Shown: piece after piece, positions 8,514-16,438 of the stretch
How positions within the stretch are numbered: position 1 is the stretch's first letter
How the letters are laid out: each line of letters opens with the position of its first letter
Assembly: GCF_002240355.1 (NCBI RefSeq)
Contig: NZ_CP016353.1
Location: 6,425,001 to 6,489,000 of the forward strand
From: Prauserella marina
Lineage (GTDB): Bacteria; Actinomycetota; Actinomycetes; Mycobacteriales; Pseudonocardiaceae
Reading direction: 5' to 3'
DNA length: 64,000 nucleotides
The notes under the pieces: generated by a model
What the model was told of the DNA's origin: nothing
The model's input: only the letters and a program-made list of their open reading frames with translations
Database searches by the model: none
Made by a program: the position numbers and the translations under genes

Positions 8514-9539
8514 CTAGCGGGGTCCTGTTGTCGACGCCCTCACCACGAGTTGCGGCAAGAGCCGCTGCGACTGGGCTTCTTCCTCCCGCATCATGCCAGC
8601 GAGCAAGGCCAATCCCCTCCGACCCATCTCCCGCATCGGAGAACGCACGGTGGTCAACGGCACGGGAAGCTCCGCGGCGAGCGGCGTGTCGTTGAATCCG
8701 GCCACCGCGATGTCCTCCCCCGCGCGCAAACCGTGATCGCGCAACGCACCGAATGCGCCGATCGCCGCGAAGTCGTTGACGGCGAACAGCGCCGAAGGCG
8801 GCGGACCGGACGCGAGAAGCTTCTCCGTCGCGATATGACCGCCCCGCGCGTCATGACCCGAGTTGGTGACCCGGTACGCCGGAATCTCGATACCCGCCTC
8901 CGCGTACGCGGCGAGAAACCCGGCACTGCGATCGACTCCGGTACTCGCGTACGGCTCGCCCGCGACGACACCGACATCCCGATGGCCGAGGCCAAGCAGG
9001 TGCTCCCCGACGAGCTTACCGCCGAGAAAGTCATCACACGTCACCGAAGGATAGTCACCGGACCTCCTGTTGACGAGTACGAAAGGGACTCCCTTGGCTG
9101 CGACCGTTCCGAGAAAGGCGGGATCGAGCGAAGCATCACCGAAGATCATTCCGTCGACCCTGTGGTCGAGCATCATCTCGGTACGAATTTGTTTCAGCCC
9201 AGGGTCATCGCGAGTGTTCGTGACGAATGTGGACAGTCCATAATCACTTGCCGACTCCTCGATACCTTCGTAGATCGTGGCGAGCACGATGTCCGAAAGC
9301 TGTGGAACGACAACGCCGACGAGATTGCTTCGCCGGGTGCGCAGGCTCGTGGCATGTGGATTCGGCCGGTAGCCGAGTTCGTCGGCGAGCTTGCGTACCC
9401 TCGCGAAAGTTTCACTGGAAGCCGCCCTGTGACTTGCCTCGGGGTCGGCGTGCAATACCCGGGAAACCGTCGAAACGTGCAGACCCAACTGGTCGGCCAG
9501 CGTTCTCAGGGTGACCGGAGCCGTCTTGTTCGCGCTCAC
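8514..9539 (-). CDS. LacI-family transcriptional regulator
   Basis: 341 residues from GTG 9539. The N-terminal LacI helix-turn-helix has TLRTLADQLGLHVSTVSRVL at about residues 10-29 and the hinge follows (YRPNPHATSLRTRRSNLVGV). The periplasmic-binding-protein-like effector domain fills the remainder, with the usual VDGMIF and ALFAVNDFAAIGA signatures. It is a single gene. Upstream is a 300-bp spacer and then the 3' end of the sugar dehydrogenase gene, so that gene is not an obvious divergent target. Sugar-responsive repression is expected from the family; the effector is not predictable. Confidence 0.9.
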   Translation of the reverse strand: MSANKTAPVTLRTLADQLGLHVSTVSRVLHADPEASHRAASSETFARVRKLADELGYRPNPHATSLRTRRSNLVGVVVPQLSDIVLATIYEGIEESASDYGLSTFVTNTRDDPGLKQIRTEMMLDHRVDGMIFGDASLDPAFLGTVAAKGVPFVLVNRRSGDYPSVTCDDFLGGKLVGEHLLGLGHRDVGVVAGEPYASTGVDRSAGFLAAYAEAGIEIPAYRVTNSGHDARGGHIATEKLLASGPPPSALFAVNDFAAIGAFGALRDHGLRAGEDIAVAGFNDTPLAAELPVPLTTVRSPMREMGRRGLALLAGMMREEEAQSQRLLPQLVVRASTTGPR

Positions 9540-9805
9540 GTTTTGTGCTCCGCCTCCGCCTCAAGTTCGGTTCCGAGGATCGTAACAGCGGATTCATTTT
9601 GATCATTGACGGTACAAAGCAAGGCACCGCCAATACAGAGTGCACATTCCGAAAACCGGACGAGCGGGAGGAAATTCGCGACCACTCCGGACAATGCGAA
9701 CCGATTCGCACCCGATCGTGATTCACCGATCAATTCGGATATACCCGCAGTTGTTGGCGCCCACGAAATGGACCCGATGGGGGCACGCGAATCCCGCAGA
9801 CACCC

Positions 9806-9841
9806 AGGTCGTGTCTGACAGAGCTCTGTCAGACACGACCT
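9806..9841. terminator. 36-bp perfect palindrome at the sugar dehydrogenase 3' end
   Basis: A perfect, loopless palindrome with 18-bp arms (AGGTCGTGTCTGACAGAG) overlaps the stop codon of the gene ending at 9840. No T-run follows. It is well placed to terminate the dehydrogenase transcript. The remaining spacer, 9540-9805, is less GC-rich than its surroundings and holds no gene that I can support; it probably contains the LacI gene promoter. Confidence 0.7.
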
Positions 9842-12506
9842 AGTACCTCCTGTCGACCGCCTTGTCGGTGGCCGCGGTCCACACGATGTAGCCGCCCTGG
9901 AAGTTGTTGCGCCTTCCTCCGGCGACGGCGAACTCACCGCTCGTCGGATACCGCAGGTAGGACCGCTCCCAGCCGAGCGCCTTCCAGCGGACCCGGATGG
10001 CGCCGTACACCTCGTGCGCGCCGGTACCGGGCGTCCAGTAGACCGAGCCTGCTTTGGAGAAGTGATTGTACTTGCCAACGCCGTCAGGCGTCGTCGATTC
10101 GTCCGTCGTCGGATACCCGAGCGGACCACGTTCCCATTGCAGCGCTGCCCACTTCGCCCTGATCGAGCCCCAGATCCCGTGCGCGCCGGTGCTGGGCGTC
10201 CAGTAGACGGAGGCGACGAGGGTCCCTGGGGTACCCGCGAAGTGATTGAACCTGCCGACACCGTCGGGCGTCTTCGTCTCGTCGGTGGTCGGCGGACCGA
10301 ACCTCGCGTGACCACCGAGCGCGAGGTACTGACGGTAGATCGACCCGTGCACCTCGTGTGTTCCGGTCGCGGCCGTCCAATAGAGGCCGCCGTTGGCATA
10401 GCCCTGGTAGTACAACCCGCCCTGGATGACCTCGGGGCCTTGCGGTGCGCCGAGTGTTGTTCTCAGTGCGGTGTCGGCGGCATACCGCTGGGCGACGGGA
10501 GTGGTGTAGTTCGCGGTCAGGGTCAGGTCGGATCCGCCCATGACGATCGTGGTCGCGGGGTCGGTGTCGCCGTTGGACCAGTTCGCGAAGGTGGAGACAC
10601 CGTCGGTGGCAACCGGCGCCGCTTCGATGTTCACCACGGCACCTTCGGTGACCATGGCCGAACTGCCGCCCGTCTCGTTGGGTATCGACAGCGAAGCAGC
10701 CACGTTGCTGGTCAAGGTGACCCGGTGCTCACGCGGCCACGCGACATAGGTGTAACTCGCCGAAACACCCTCGGAGTCGGTCGCCGTCGCGGTGAACTCC
10801 ATCCGCGAATCCGGATGATCGGTAAACGGATAAGTGAAACCGTCACCGGAATGACTCGGACCCGGATGCGAATGGCAAGTCGCCTCCTCCGGACAATGCA
10901 CAACGGCGCTGGTCCACTCGATGTCGAGCCTGCCGTCCTCGACATCATTCGCCGTCGCCGCGACCGTCACCGGCTCACCAACGGCAAACCGCTGCTCAGA
11001 CACGTTCGGCGTGATCACCGGCGAATGATTACCCGGAACCACCGTGACCTCGGTCGTCCCCTCCGCACCGAGAGAGTCGGTCACGGTCAGACTCGCGGTG
11101 AACCGCTCCGTGCCCTCGGCATACCAATGACTGACCCGCTGCCCGGTCGCCGTGCCACCGTCACCGAAATCCCAATCGTAGGTCAACGCGTCACCATCGA
11201 AGTCGAAGGAACCGGAACCATCGAAGGTCACCGTGCGGGTCGCCGGATCAGTCGACGTGAGCACCTTGGCCACCGGCGACGTATTACCTTCCACGAAACT
11301 GAGCCTGCGCAACACACCCGCCTCGATGTCGGCATACACGATGTCCCCGTTCGCCGCGGCGGCGAACTTCACCGGACGACCAATGCCGGTACCCATCGGC
11401 GGACTCTGCGGTGGCGTCGTCACCTCACCCTGCTCGTCGTAGCGCAACGTCCACAACTTCATACGCGTGTAATCACCGAAGAAATACGCGCCCCGATACG
11501 CCGCGGGATAACTAGTGCCGGTGTAATGGATCCCACCAGTGACACTGTTACCACCATCGATCCCGCTGCCATGCCGAAACACTGCGATCGGATCGGTGTT
11601 GCCGACATTCGCACAGCCCGCCAGCCTCGAGTAACCAGGCGTCTTGTCCTTACCCTCCCAGCACGGCCAACCGTAATTAGCGCCCGGCCGCACCACGTTG
11701 ACCTCTTCCCACGTATTCCAACCAACATCACCAACAACAGGAAGACCGGTGCGCTCGTCGATGGAGAACCGGAACGGACTACGAAAGCCGGACGCGAACA
11801 CCTTACTCGCCGTAGCACCAGGCCGGGCCACGTCGTAATACGGGTTACCCGGCACCCCCAGACCATCAGCCGTGATGTGCAGAATCTTCCCATGCGGAAG
11901 GTCACGATTCTGCGCCCGCAACGCCAACGGATCAACCTCGGTATAACCGGCGATATCACCCACGGACACCCACACCGTGCCATCCTCAGCCGGCACAATT
12001 CCCGTGATGCCGTGAACATTGCTATCCCCCGCCAGGTCAAGCAAGATCCGCTCACCAGTAAGCCCAGTCGGCTGATACCCACCCGTGACCGTCCACCGAG
12101 CAAGCCTGATGACATAACCATCACCACTCGGCACCGACCGAGCCAGATAAATCTGCCGAGACGTCGCGTAATCCGCCGCCACCCCAATACCAACAAGGCC
12201 AAGGTCCTGCTCCGCGACCACCGGCAACGTCGCGATCGTCCTCACCGCCCCCTCCGGGGAGACCCACGCGACCCTGCCCTCCTTACCAGTGCTCAGCAGA
12301 CCATTCCCGTCAGGAAGATACGCAAAATCAGTCAGATTCCACGGCTCCTGCCCACTCGGCTGCTCGGTCAGCACGAAACCGGGCGGAAGACTCGGCGCGG
12401 CGGATACCTCTCGCGCCGTCGCTACGGTGAGCAATCCACTGACCACGAGAACGATCCCCAGTAGCGCGAACGCGCGGGCAAGCAATCGTTTCCCAACGAC
12501 TCTCAT
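9840..12506 (-). CDS. secreted PQQ-type sugar dehydrogenase with PKD and LGFP repeats
   Basis: 888 residues from ATG 12506. A frame to 12617 is open, but it would run through the tRNA-Ser terminator. A signal peptide (RLLARAFALLGIVLVVSGLL, cleavage near VSAAPS) is followed by a GSDH/sorbosone-dehydrogenase beta-propeller (GVAADY, SGFRSPFRF, GANYGWPCWEG), a PKD domain with YDWDFGDG, and a beta-rich region. It ends in at least four LGFP repeats (GPPTTDET, LGYPTTDES, GSVYWTP). LGFP modules are thought to bind the mycolyl-arabinogalactan or related cell envelope. Expected function: extracytoplasmic oxidation of a sugar using PQQ. Wobble positions between about 10.7 and 12.3 kb are unusually T/G-rich compared with neighbours and with its own 3' end. 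Confidence 0.85.
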   Translation of the reverse strand: MRVVGKRLLARAFALLGIVLVVSGLLTVATAREVSAAPSLPPGFVLTEQPSGQEPWNLTDFAYLPDGNGLLSTGKEGRVAWVSPEGAVRTIATLPVVAEQDLGLVGIGVAADYATSRQIYLARSVPSGDGYVIRLARWTVTGGYQPTGLTGERILLDLAGDSNVHGITGIVPAEDGTVWVSVGDIAGYTEVDPLALRAQNRDLPHGKILHITADGLGVPGNPYYDVARPGATASKVFASGFRSPFRFSIDERTGLPVVGDVGWNTWEEVNVVRPGANYGWPCWEGKDKTPGYSRLAGCANVGNTDPIAVFRHGSGIDGGNSVTGGIHYTGTSYPAAYRGAYFFGDYTRMKLWTLRYDEQGEVTTPPQSPPMGTGIGRPVKFAAAANGDIVYADIEAGVLRRLSFVEGNTSPVAKVLTSTDPATRTVTFDGSGSFDFDGDALTYDWDFGDGGTATGQRVSHWYAEGTERFTASLTVTDSLGAEGTTEVTVVPGNHSPVITPNVSEQRFAVGEPVTVAATANDVEDGRLDIEWTSAVVHCPEEATCHSHPGPSHSGDGFTYPFTDHPDSRMEFTATATDSEGVSASYTYVAWPREHRVTLTSNVAASLSIPNETGGSSAMVTEGAVVNIEAAPVATDGVSTFANWSNGDTDPATTIVMGGSDLTLTANYTTPVAQRYAADTALRTTLGAPQGPEVIQGGLYYQGYANGGLYWTAATGTHEVHGSIYRQYLALGGHARFGPPTTDETKTPDGVGRFNHFAGTPGTLVASVYWTPSTGAHGIWGSIRAKWAALQWERGPLGYPTTDESTTPDGVGKYNHFSKAGSVYWTPGTGAHEVYGAIRVRWKALGWERSYLRYPTSGEFAVAGGRRNNFQGGYIVWTAATDKAVDRRY

Positions 12507-12595
12507 GCCGACGGGTCGCTCGATCAGGCGAAAATGTTTCACTCGATCAAGCGACCAGGGAAGCCGTGACGGGACCGTGACCACGAAAGGTCGCC

Positions 12596-12640
12596 AAAAA
12601 GCGATCAGGGCAGCCACGAGAACTCGTGGCTGCCCTGATC
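12596..12640 (-). terminator. intrinsic terminator of tRNA-Ser
   Basis: A perfect stem with 18-bp arms (GATCAGGGCAGCCACGAG), a 2-nt AA loop, then GC and TTTTT on the minus strand. It begins three bases past the tRNA 3' end. Confidence 0.92.
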
Positions 12641-12642
12641 GG

Positions 12643-12736
12643 CGGCGGTAGCGGTGGGATTTGAACCCACGGACGGGGGTTACCCGTCACACGATTTCGA
12701 GTCGTGCTCCTTAGGCCGCTCGGACACGCTACCGCC
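12643..12736 (-). tRNA. tRNA-Ser (CGA)
   Basis: The acceptor stem GGCGGTA pairs with TACCGCC. The anticodon stem CACGA/TCGTG flanks loop CTCGAAA, giving anticodon CGA. A long class II variable arm is present, and the T-arm contains GGTTCAAATCC. CCA is not encoded. A strong terminator follows directly. Confidence 0.95.
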
Positions 12737-12786
12737 AGATACGATACCGCAGCGGTTCAGCCGTTTTCGGCCGGGTCCACCGGCCG

Positions 12787-13251
12787 CTACTCGCCCCTGT
12801 GCGCTGCGAAGAAGCCCGCAAGCAGCTCGGCGCACTCGTCGGCGAGCACCCCACCCCGCACCTCGGGACGATGGTTCGACCTCCGGTCGCGGACGACGTC
12901 CCACAGCGAACCCACCGCGCCCGTTCGCGGTTCCCATGCACCGAACACGAGCTTGGCGACCCTCGCCAGCACCAGCGCGCCCGCACACATCGTGCACGGC
13001 TCGACGGTCACGGCGAGCGTGCAACCCTCAAGCCGCCATCCGTCGCCATAGGCTCGCGCTGCCTGCCGCAGGGCGATTATCTCCGCGTGCGCTGTCGGAT
13101 CGCCGAGTTCCTCGCGCGCGTTGCGCGCGCGAGCGAGCACCGTGCCGTCCGGCGCGAAGACGACGGCACCGATCGGTACGTCGGCGCTACCTGCCGCTTC
13201 CTCGGCCACGGCGATGGCCGCGCGGACGGCCGCTTCGTCCACACCGGTCAT
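12787..13251 (-). CDS. tadA: tRNA adenosine(34) deaminase TadA
   Basis: 154 residues. The zinc-dependent cytidine/adenosine deaminase motifs are complete: HAEIIAL supplies the zinc histidine and the catalytic glutamate, and TVEPCTMCAGA supplies the two zinc cysteines. TadA converts A34 of tRNA-Arg(ACG) to inosine. Its ATG overlaps the stop of the upstream gene (ATGA), so the two are co-translated. Length and motifs match the family, and the same pairing with the upstream gene is seen in mycobacteria. Confidence 0.95.
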   Translation of the reverse strand: MTGVDEAAVRAAIAVAEEAAGSADVPIGAVVFAPDGTVLARARNAREELGDPTAHAEIIALRQAARAYGDGWRLEGCTLAVTVEPCTMCAGALVLARVAKLVFGAWEPRTGAVGSLWDVVRDRRSNHRPEVRGGVLADECAELLAGFFAAHRGE

Positions 13252-13730
13252 ATGTCGTCGAGCAGCGTGCCGAACTCGTCGGCGAAACCACAGCGCTGGG
13301 CGATCATCTGAAGCTGCTCGTCCGGGTAAAGCTCGACCTCGTTGACGATCACCTCAAGTTCGGGACCGGGCATACCGACGTCGGCGAGGATCTCCAGATC
13401 GCCCTCCGGCCACAGCATGTCGTCGTCCTCGTCCGGCGGATCGACCCGCAACAAGTCGAGTACGTCAGCGGCGATGTCGTAGTCGAGCGCGGCAGCCGCG
13501 TCCGAAAGCAGCAACGACGCACCCGCCGGGCTCGGGCGGACGATGACGAAGAACTCGTCGTCGACCGCGAGCAACCCGAACACCGCGCCCGTCGACCGCA
13601 GCTTGCGCAGCTCTGTGATCGCCGCGTCGAGTTCGGCCAGCGCGGACCCGTCCAGCGAGCTGCACCGCCATTTGCCGTCCTCTCGGACGACGGCAACTCC
13701 GAACCCCGAGATCGGCTCCTTCACCGCCAT
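13248..13730 (-). CDS. tRNA adenosine deaminase-associated protein
   Basis: 160 residues from ATG 13730; an upstream in-frame start at 13754 lacks a better ribosome binding site. It is a small acidic protein with DPPDEDDDMLWPEGDLEIL in its second half and no recognised catalytic motif. It corresponds to the actinobacterial family always found next to tadA (the Rv3753c type), and here it overlaps tadA by 4 bp. Its biochemical role is unknown; physical or regulatory partnership with TadA is inferred only from conserved linkage. Confidence 0.85.
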   Translation of the reverse strand: MAVKEPISGFGVAVVREDGKWRCSSLDGSALAELDAAITELRKLRSTGAVFGLLAVDDEFFVIVRPSPAGASLLLSDAAAALDYDIAADVLDLLRVDPPDEDDDMLWPEGDLEILADVGMPGPELEVIVNEVELYPDEQLQMIAQRCGFADEFGTLLDDI

Positions 13731-13801
13731 GCGCCCACCGTATACCTGCGTCAAGCGTTGGTAACGCCGAAACCTGGCGAGCGCATGCCACTATCGAGGT
13801 C

Positions 13802-15046
13802 ATGACTGGACCGACCGAGCTGCCATCCCTTCCCGACGCCCGTTTCGCGGGTCTGCTCGCAGAGGCGAAAGCCCTCCAGCCTTCGACGGTCGCGCTGCGC
13901 CGCGAACTGCACCGGCACCCCGAGCTCGGACTGACGCTGCCCGAAACACAGGCCGCGATCCTGAAAGCACTCGACGGTCTGCCACTGGAGATCACTCTGG
14001 GTAAGTCGACGACCTCGGTGACGGCGGTGCTCAGGGGAAAGACACCGGGCCCAGCAATACTGCTGCGCGGTGACATGGACGCGCTTCCGATGCCGGAAGA
14101 CACCGGCGCGGAGTACGCATCGGCTGTCGACGGCGTCATGCACGCGTGCGGACACGACACTCACGTCGCGATGCTCGCGTCCGCGGCGAAGCTGCTCAGC
14201 GGTCACGTCGACGAGCTGGCCGGCTCGGTCGTCTTCATGTTCCAGCCTGGCGAGGAAGGGTTCCACGGTGCCAGGCACATGATCCACGAGGGCGTCCTCG
14301 ACGCGGCGGGAGAGCGCGTGGAGCAGGTGTTCGGGCTGCACATCTTCGCGAACCTGCGGAGTGGGCTGATTGCGACGAGGAGAGGGCCGATCATGGCCTC
14401 TGCCGACGCGTTCTCCGTGACGGTCACCGGCAAGGGAGGGCACGGTTCGATGCCGCACAACGCGATCGACCCCGTTCCCGCTGCCGCGGCGATGGTCGGC
14501 GCACTACAGACGATGGTCACGCGCAGGGTCGATGTCGCCGACCCCGCCGTCGTCTCGGTGACCAAGATCCTCGCGGGCACGACGACGAACGTCATCCCTG
14601 AGACGGCCGAGATCGCGGGCACCATCCGCACCCTTTCGGAGAAGACGAGGGCACTGGTGAGGCAGGAGCTGCCTGCCGTGTGCGAATCCATCGGCGCCGC
14701 GTACGGCTGCCGGGTTCTCGTCGACATCGAACCGGGTTATCCGCCGACGGTCAACGACGACGACATGGCCGACCACGTACTGCGGCTCGCCGGGGAGGTA
14801 CTCGGGGCGGAGAACGCGGAGGAGATGGCCGCGCCGATCATGGGAGCGGAGGACTTTTCCTACGTACTGCAAAGGGTGCCAGGCGCTTTCGCGTTTCTCG
14901 GAGCCTGCCCTCCGGGCACCGATCCGGCCGAGGCGGCCGCCAACCATTCCAACCGCGTGCATTACGACGAGGAAGCATTCGCCAACGGTGTCGCGCTCTA
15001 CGCGGCATTCGCATTGGACGGCTTGCGGCCAGGGTGGAGCGAATAG
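13802..15046 (+). CDS. M20-family amidohydrolase
   Basis: 414 residues. The M20D amidohydrolase fold has LRGDMDALPM, HACGHDTHVAML, FQPGEEGFHGA and the dimerisation-domain motif GKGGHGSMPH, with a C-terminal metal ligand region MGAEDFSYVL. The family removes acyl groups from amino acids or hydrolyses related amides (hippurate, N-acetyl-L-amino acids, indole-amino acid conjugates) with a two-metal centre. The exact substrate cannot be told. It lies six bases upstream of tyrA in the same direction, so cotranscription is likely although the functional link is unclear. Confidence 0.9.
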   Translation: MTGPTELPSLPDARFAGLLAEAKALQPSTVALRRELHRHPELGLTLPETQAAILKALDGLPLEITLGKSTTSVTAVLRGKTPGPAILLRGDMDALPMPEDTGAEYASAVDGVMHACGHDTHVAMLASAAKLLSGHVDELAGSVVFMFQPGEEGFHGARHMIHEGVLDAAGERVEQVFGLHIFANLRSGLIATRRGPIMASADAFSVTVTGKGGHGSMPHNAIDPVPAAAAMVGALQTMVTRRVDVADPAVVSVTKILAGTTTNVIPETAEIAGTIRTLSEKTRALVRQELPAVCESIGAAYGCRVLVDIEPGYPPTVNDDDMADHVLRLAGEVLGAENAEEMAAPIMGAEDFSYVLQRVPGAFAFLGACPPGTDPAEAAANHSNRVHYDEEAFANGVALYAAFALDGLRPGWSE

Positions 15047-15052
15047 GGCAGG

Positions 15053-16036
15053 ATGGGCGCCGTGCGAGACGTATGCGTGATCGGGCTTGGCCTCATCGGC
15101 GGTTCCGTACTGCGAGCGGCCTCGGCCGCGGGCCGGACGACATGGGGCGCCACTGAGTCCACTGTGGACGCCAAGGCAGCCGCGGCCGAACCGGAATTCG
15201 CCACGGCGACGACGGATATCGCCGCAGCGCTGAAAAGAGCGTCCGAAACGGACGCGCTCGTCGTGCTCGCTGTTCCACTCACCGCCGTCGACGAGGTGCT
15301 GCGGCTCGTCGCGGAACACGCGCCTGACTGCCTGCTGACCGATGTCACGAGCGTCAAGGCTCCGGTGGCCGAATCGGTGACGAGGATCGTCCCTGGCGCA
15401 CGGTTCGTCGGGGGACATCCGATGGCGGGCACTGCCGAGTCGGGGTGGGCGGCCGGTTCGGCGACGCTGTTCTCCGGTGCCGCCTGGGTCGCCTGCGTCG
15501 AGGAGAACACGGACCTCGCCGCGTGGCGGGAGGTCGCGATGCTGGCCCTCGACGCGGGAGCACACGTGATCCCGCTCGCGCCTGCCGCGCACGACGAAGT
15601 GGTGGCCCGCGTATCGCATCTGCCGCATCTTGTGGCGGCCGTGCTGTCCTCGGTGGGCGCGATGGGTGGTCCGCTTGCCGCCGCGTTGGCCGCCGGTTCG
15701 TTCTCCGACGGCACCAGGGTCGCCGCGACGCGGCCCGACCTCGTGCTGGCCATGACGGAGGGCAACAGGGCGGCGCTACTGCCGGTGCTCGACGAAGCTC
15801 TCGGCAAGCTCGGGGCGGCCAGAGGATCGCTCGCTTCCACCGGCGGCCTCTCCGCCACCGTCGAGGCCGGTCACCAGGGCAAAGCCGCGCTCGCCAAGCA
15901 CGCCGCGGCATCGCGGGCCAGCATCCGGATCGACCTCGGCGCGCCCGAGGCCAGAGACGGGCTCATCGCTCTTGGCGAGCGCGGCGGCTGCGTCACGGCG
16001 CTCGATGGGGACATCCTGATCGGCGAGGTCGCCTGA
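15053..16036 (+). CDS. tyrA: prephenate dehydrogenase
   Basis: 327 residues. The N-terminal Rossmann motif is GLGLIGGS, followed by LTDVTSVK, the signature VGGHPMAGTAESGW and a helical dimerisation domain with HLPHLVAA. It oxidatively decarboxylates prephenate to 4-hydroxyphenylpyruvate in tyrosine synthesis, using NAD(P). There is no C-terminal ACT domain, so feedback control through ACT is not expected. ATG 15053 is annotated; a GTG nine bases downstream is a plausible alternative with better ribosome-binding-site spacing. Its position beside tadA matches the mycobacterial order. Confidence 0.93.
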   Translation: MGAVRDVCVIGLGLIGGSVLRAASAAGRTTWGATESTVDAKAAAAEPEFATATTDIAAALKRASETDALVVLAVPLTAVDEVLRLVAEHAPDCLLTDVTSVKAPVAESVTRIVPGARFVGGHPMAGTAESGWAAGSATLFSGAAWVACVEENTDLAAWREVAMLALDAGAHVIPLAPAAHDEVVARVSHLPHLVAAVLSSVGAMGGPLAAALAAGSFSDGTRVAATRPDLVLAMTEGNRAALLPVLDEALGKLGAARGSLASTGGLSATVEAGHQGKAALAKHAAASRASIRIDLGAPEARDGLIALGERGGCVTALDGDILIGEVA

Positions 16037-16062
16037 CTCAGGCGACGGGAACGAAAACGCCG

Positions 16063-16383
16063 TTACGGATTGTCGGGTCGCGGCGGCTGCGGTGGTTGCT
16101 GACCACCAGGGCCACCCTGCTGAGGCGGCTGCTGGCCGCCCTGCTCGCCGGTACGGCCCTGCTCACCCGTGCCGCCCTGCGACTGGTCGTCGTCCTGGTC
16201 GCCCGCTCCCTTGTGGAGCAGGTCCTTGGCCTTCTGCGTCGCGTTGTCGATCTTGTCGGCCTGATTGCCGAACTTCGACTTCGCGAATCCGCTTGCCTTT
16301 TCGAGACCCTGCTCGATCTTCTCGCTGTTCTTGCCGAGCGCGCTCTGTGCCTTGTTTTTGATCTCATCAAAATTGATGCCCAT
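16063..16383 (-). CDS. Rv0909-type small antitoxin family protein
   Basis: 106 residues. The amphipathic N-terminal half (GINFDEIKNKAQSALGKNSE, then KASGFAKSKFG) matches the MT0933/Rv0909 antitoxin family. The second half is a disordered tail rich in Gly, Gln and Pro. No toxin gene lies next to it: the neighbours are tyrA, convergent, and a FUSC membrane protein. Many family members are solitary, so a toxin-antitoxin role is not established here. Confidence 0.8.
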   Translation of the reverse strand: MGINFDEIKNKAQSALGKNSEKIEQGLEKASGFAKSKFGNQADKIDNATQKAKDLLHKGAGDQDDDQSQGGTGEQGRTGEQGGQQPPQQGGPGGQQPPQPPRPDNP

Positions 16384-16438
16384 ACCACCAATTCACCAGC
16401 TCTGCGGGCGATGCGCAACGTGTACCCCTCTTCCGGGG

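Noticed and set aside
10014-12464. 816-residue plus-strand open frame
   Set aside because: Antisense of the sugar dehydrogenase; Arg-rich, and no domain recognised.
12507-12617. N-terminal extension of the sugar dehydrogenase
   Set aside because: It would start inside the tRNA-Ser terminator and put residues before a good signal peptide.
12596-12736. Integration site at tRNA-Ser
   Set aside because: No integrase, no direct repeat of the tRNA 3' end and no shift into mobile DNA; the adjacent inverted repeat is the tRNA terminator.
16063-16383. Complete toxin-antitoxin pair
   Set aside because: Only the antitoxin-like protein is present; neither neighbour resembles a toxin.
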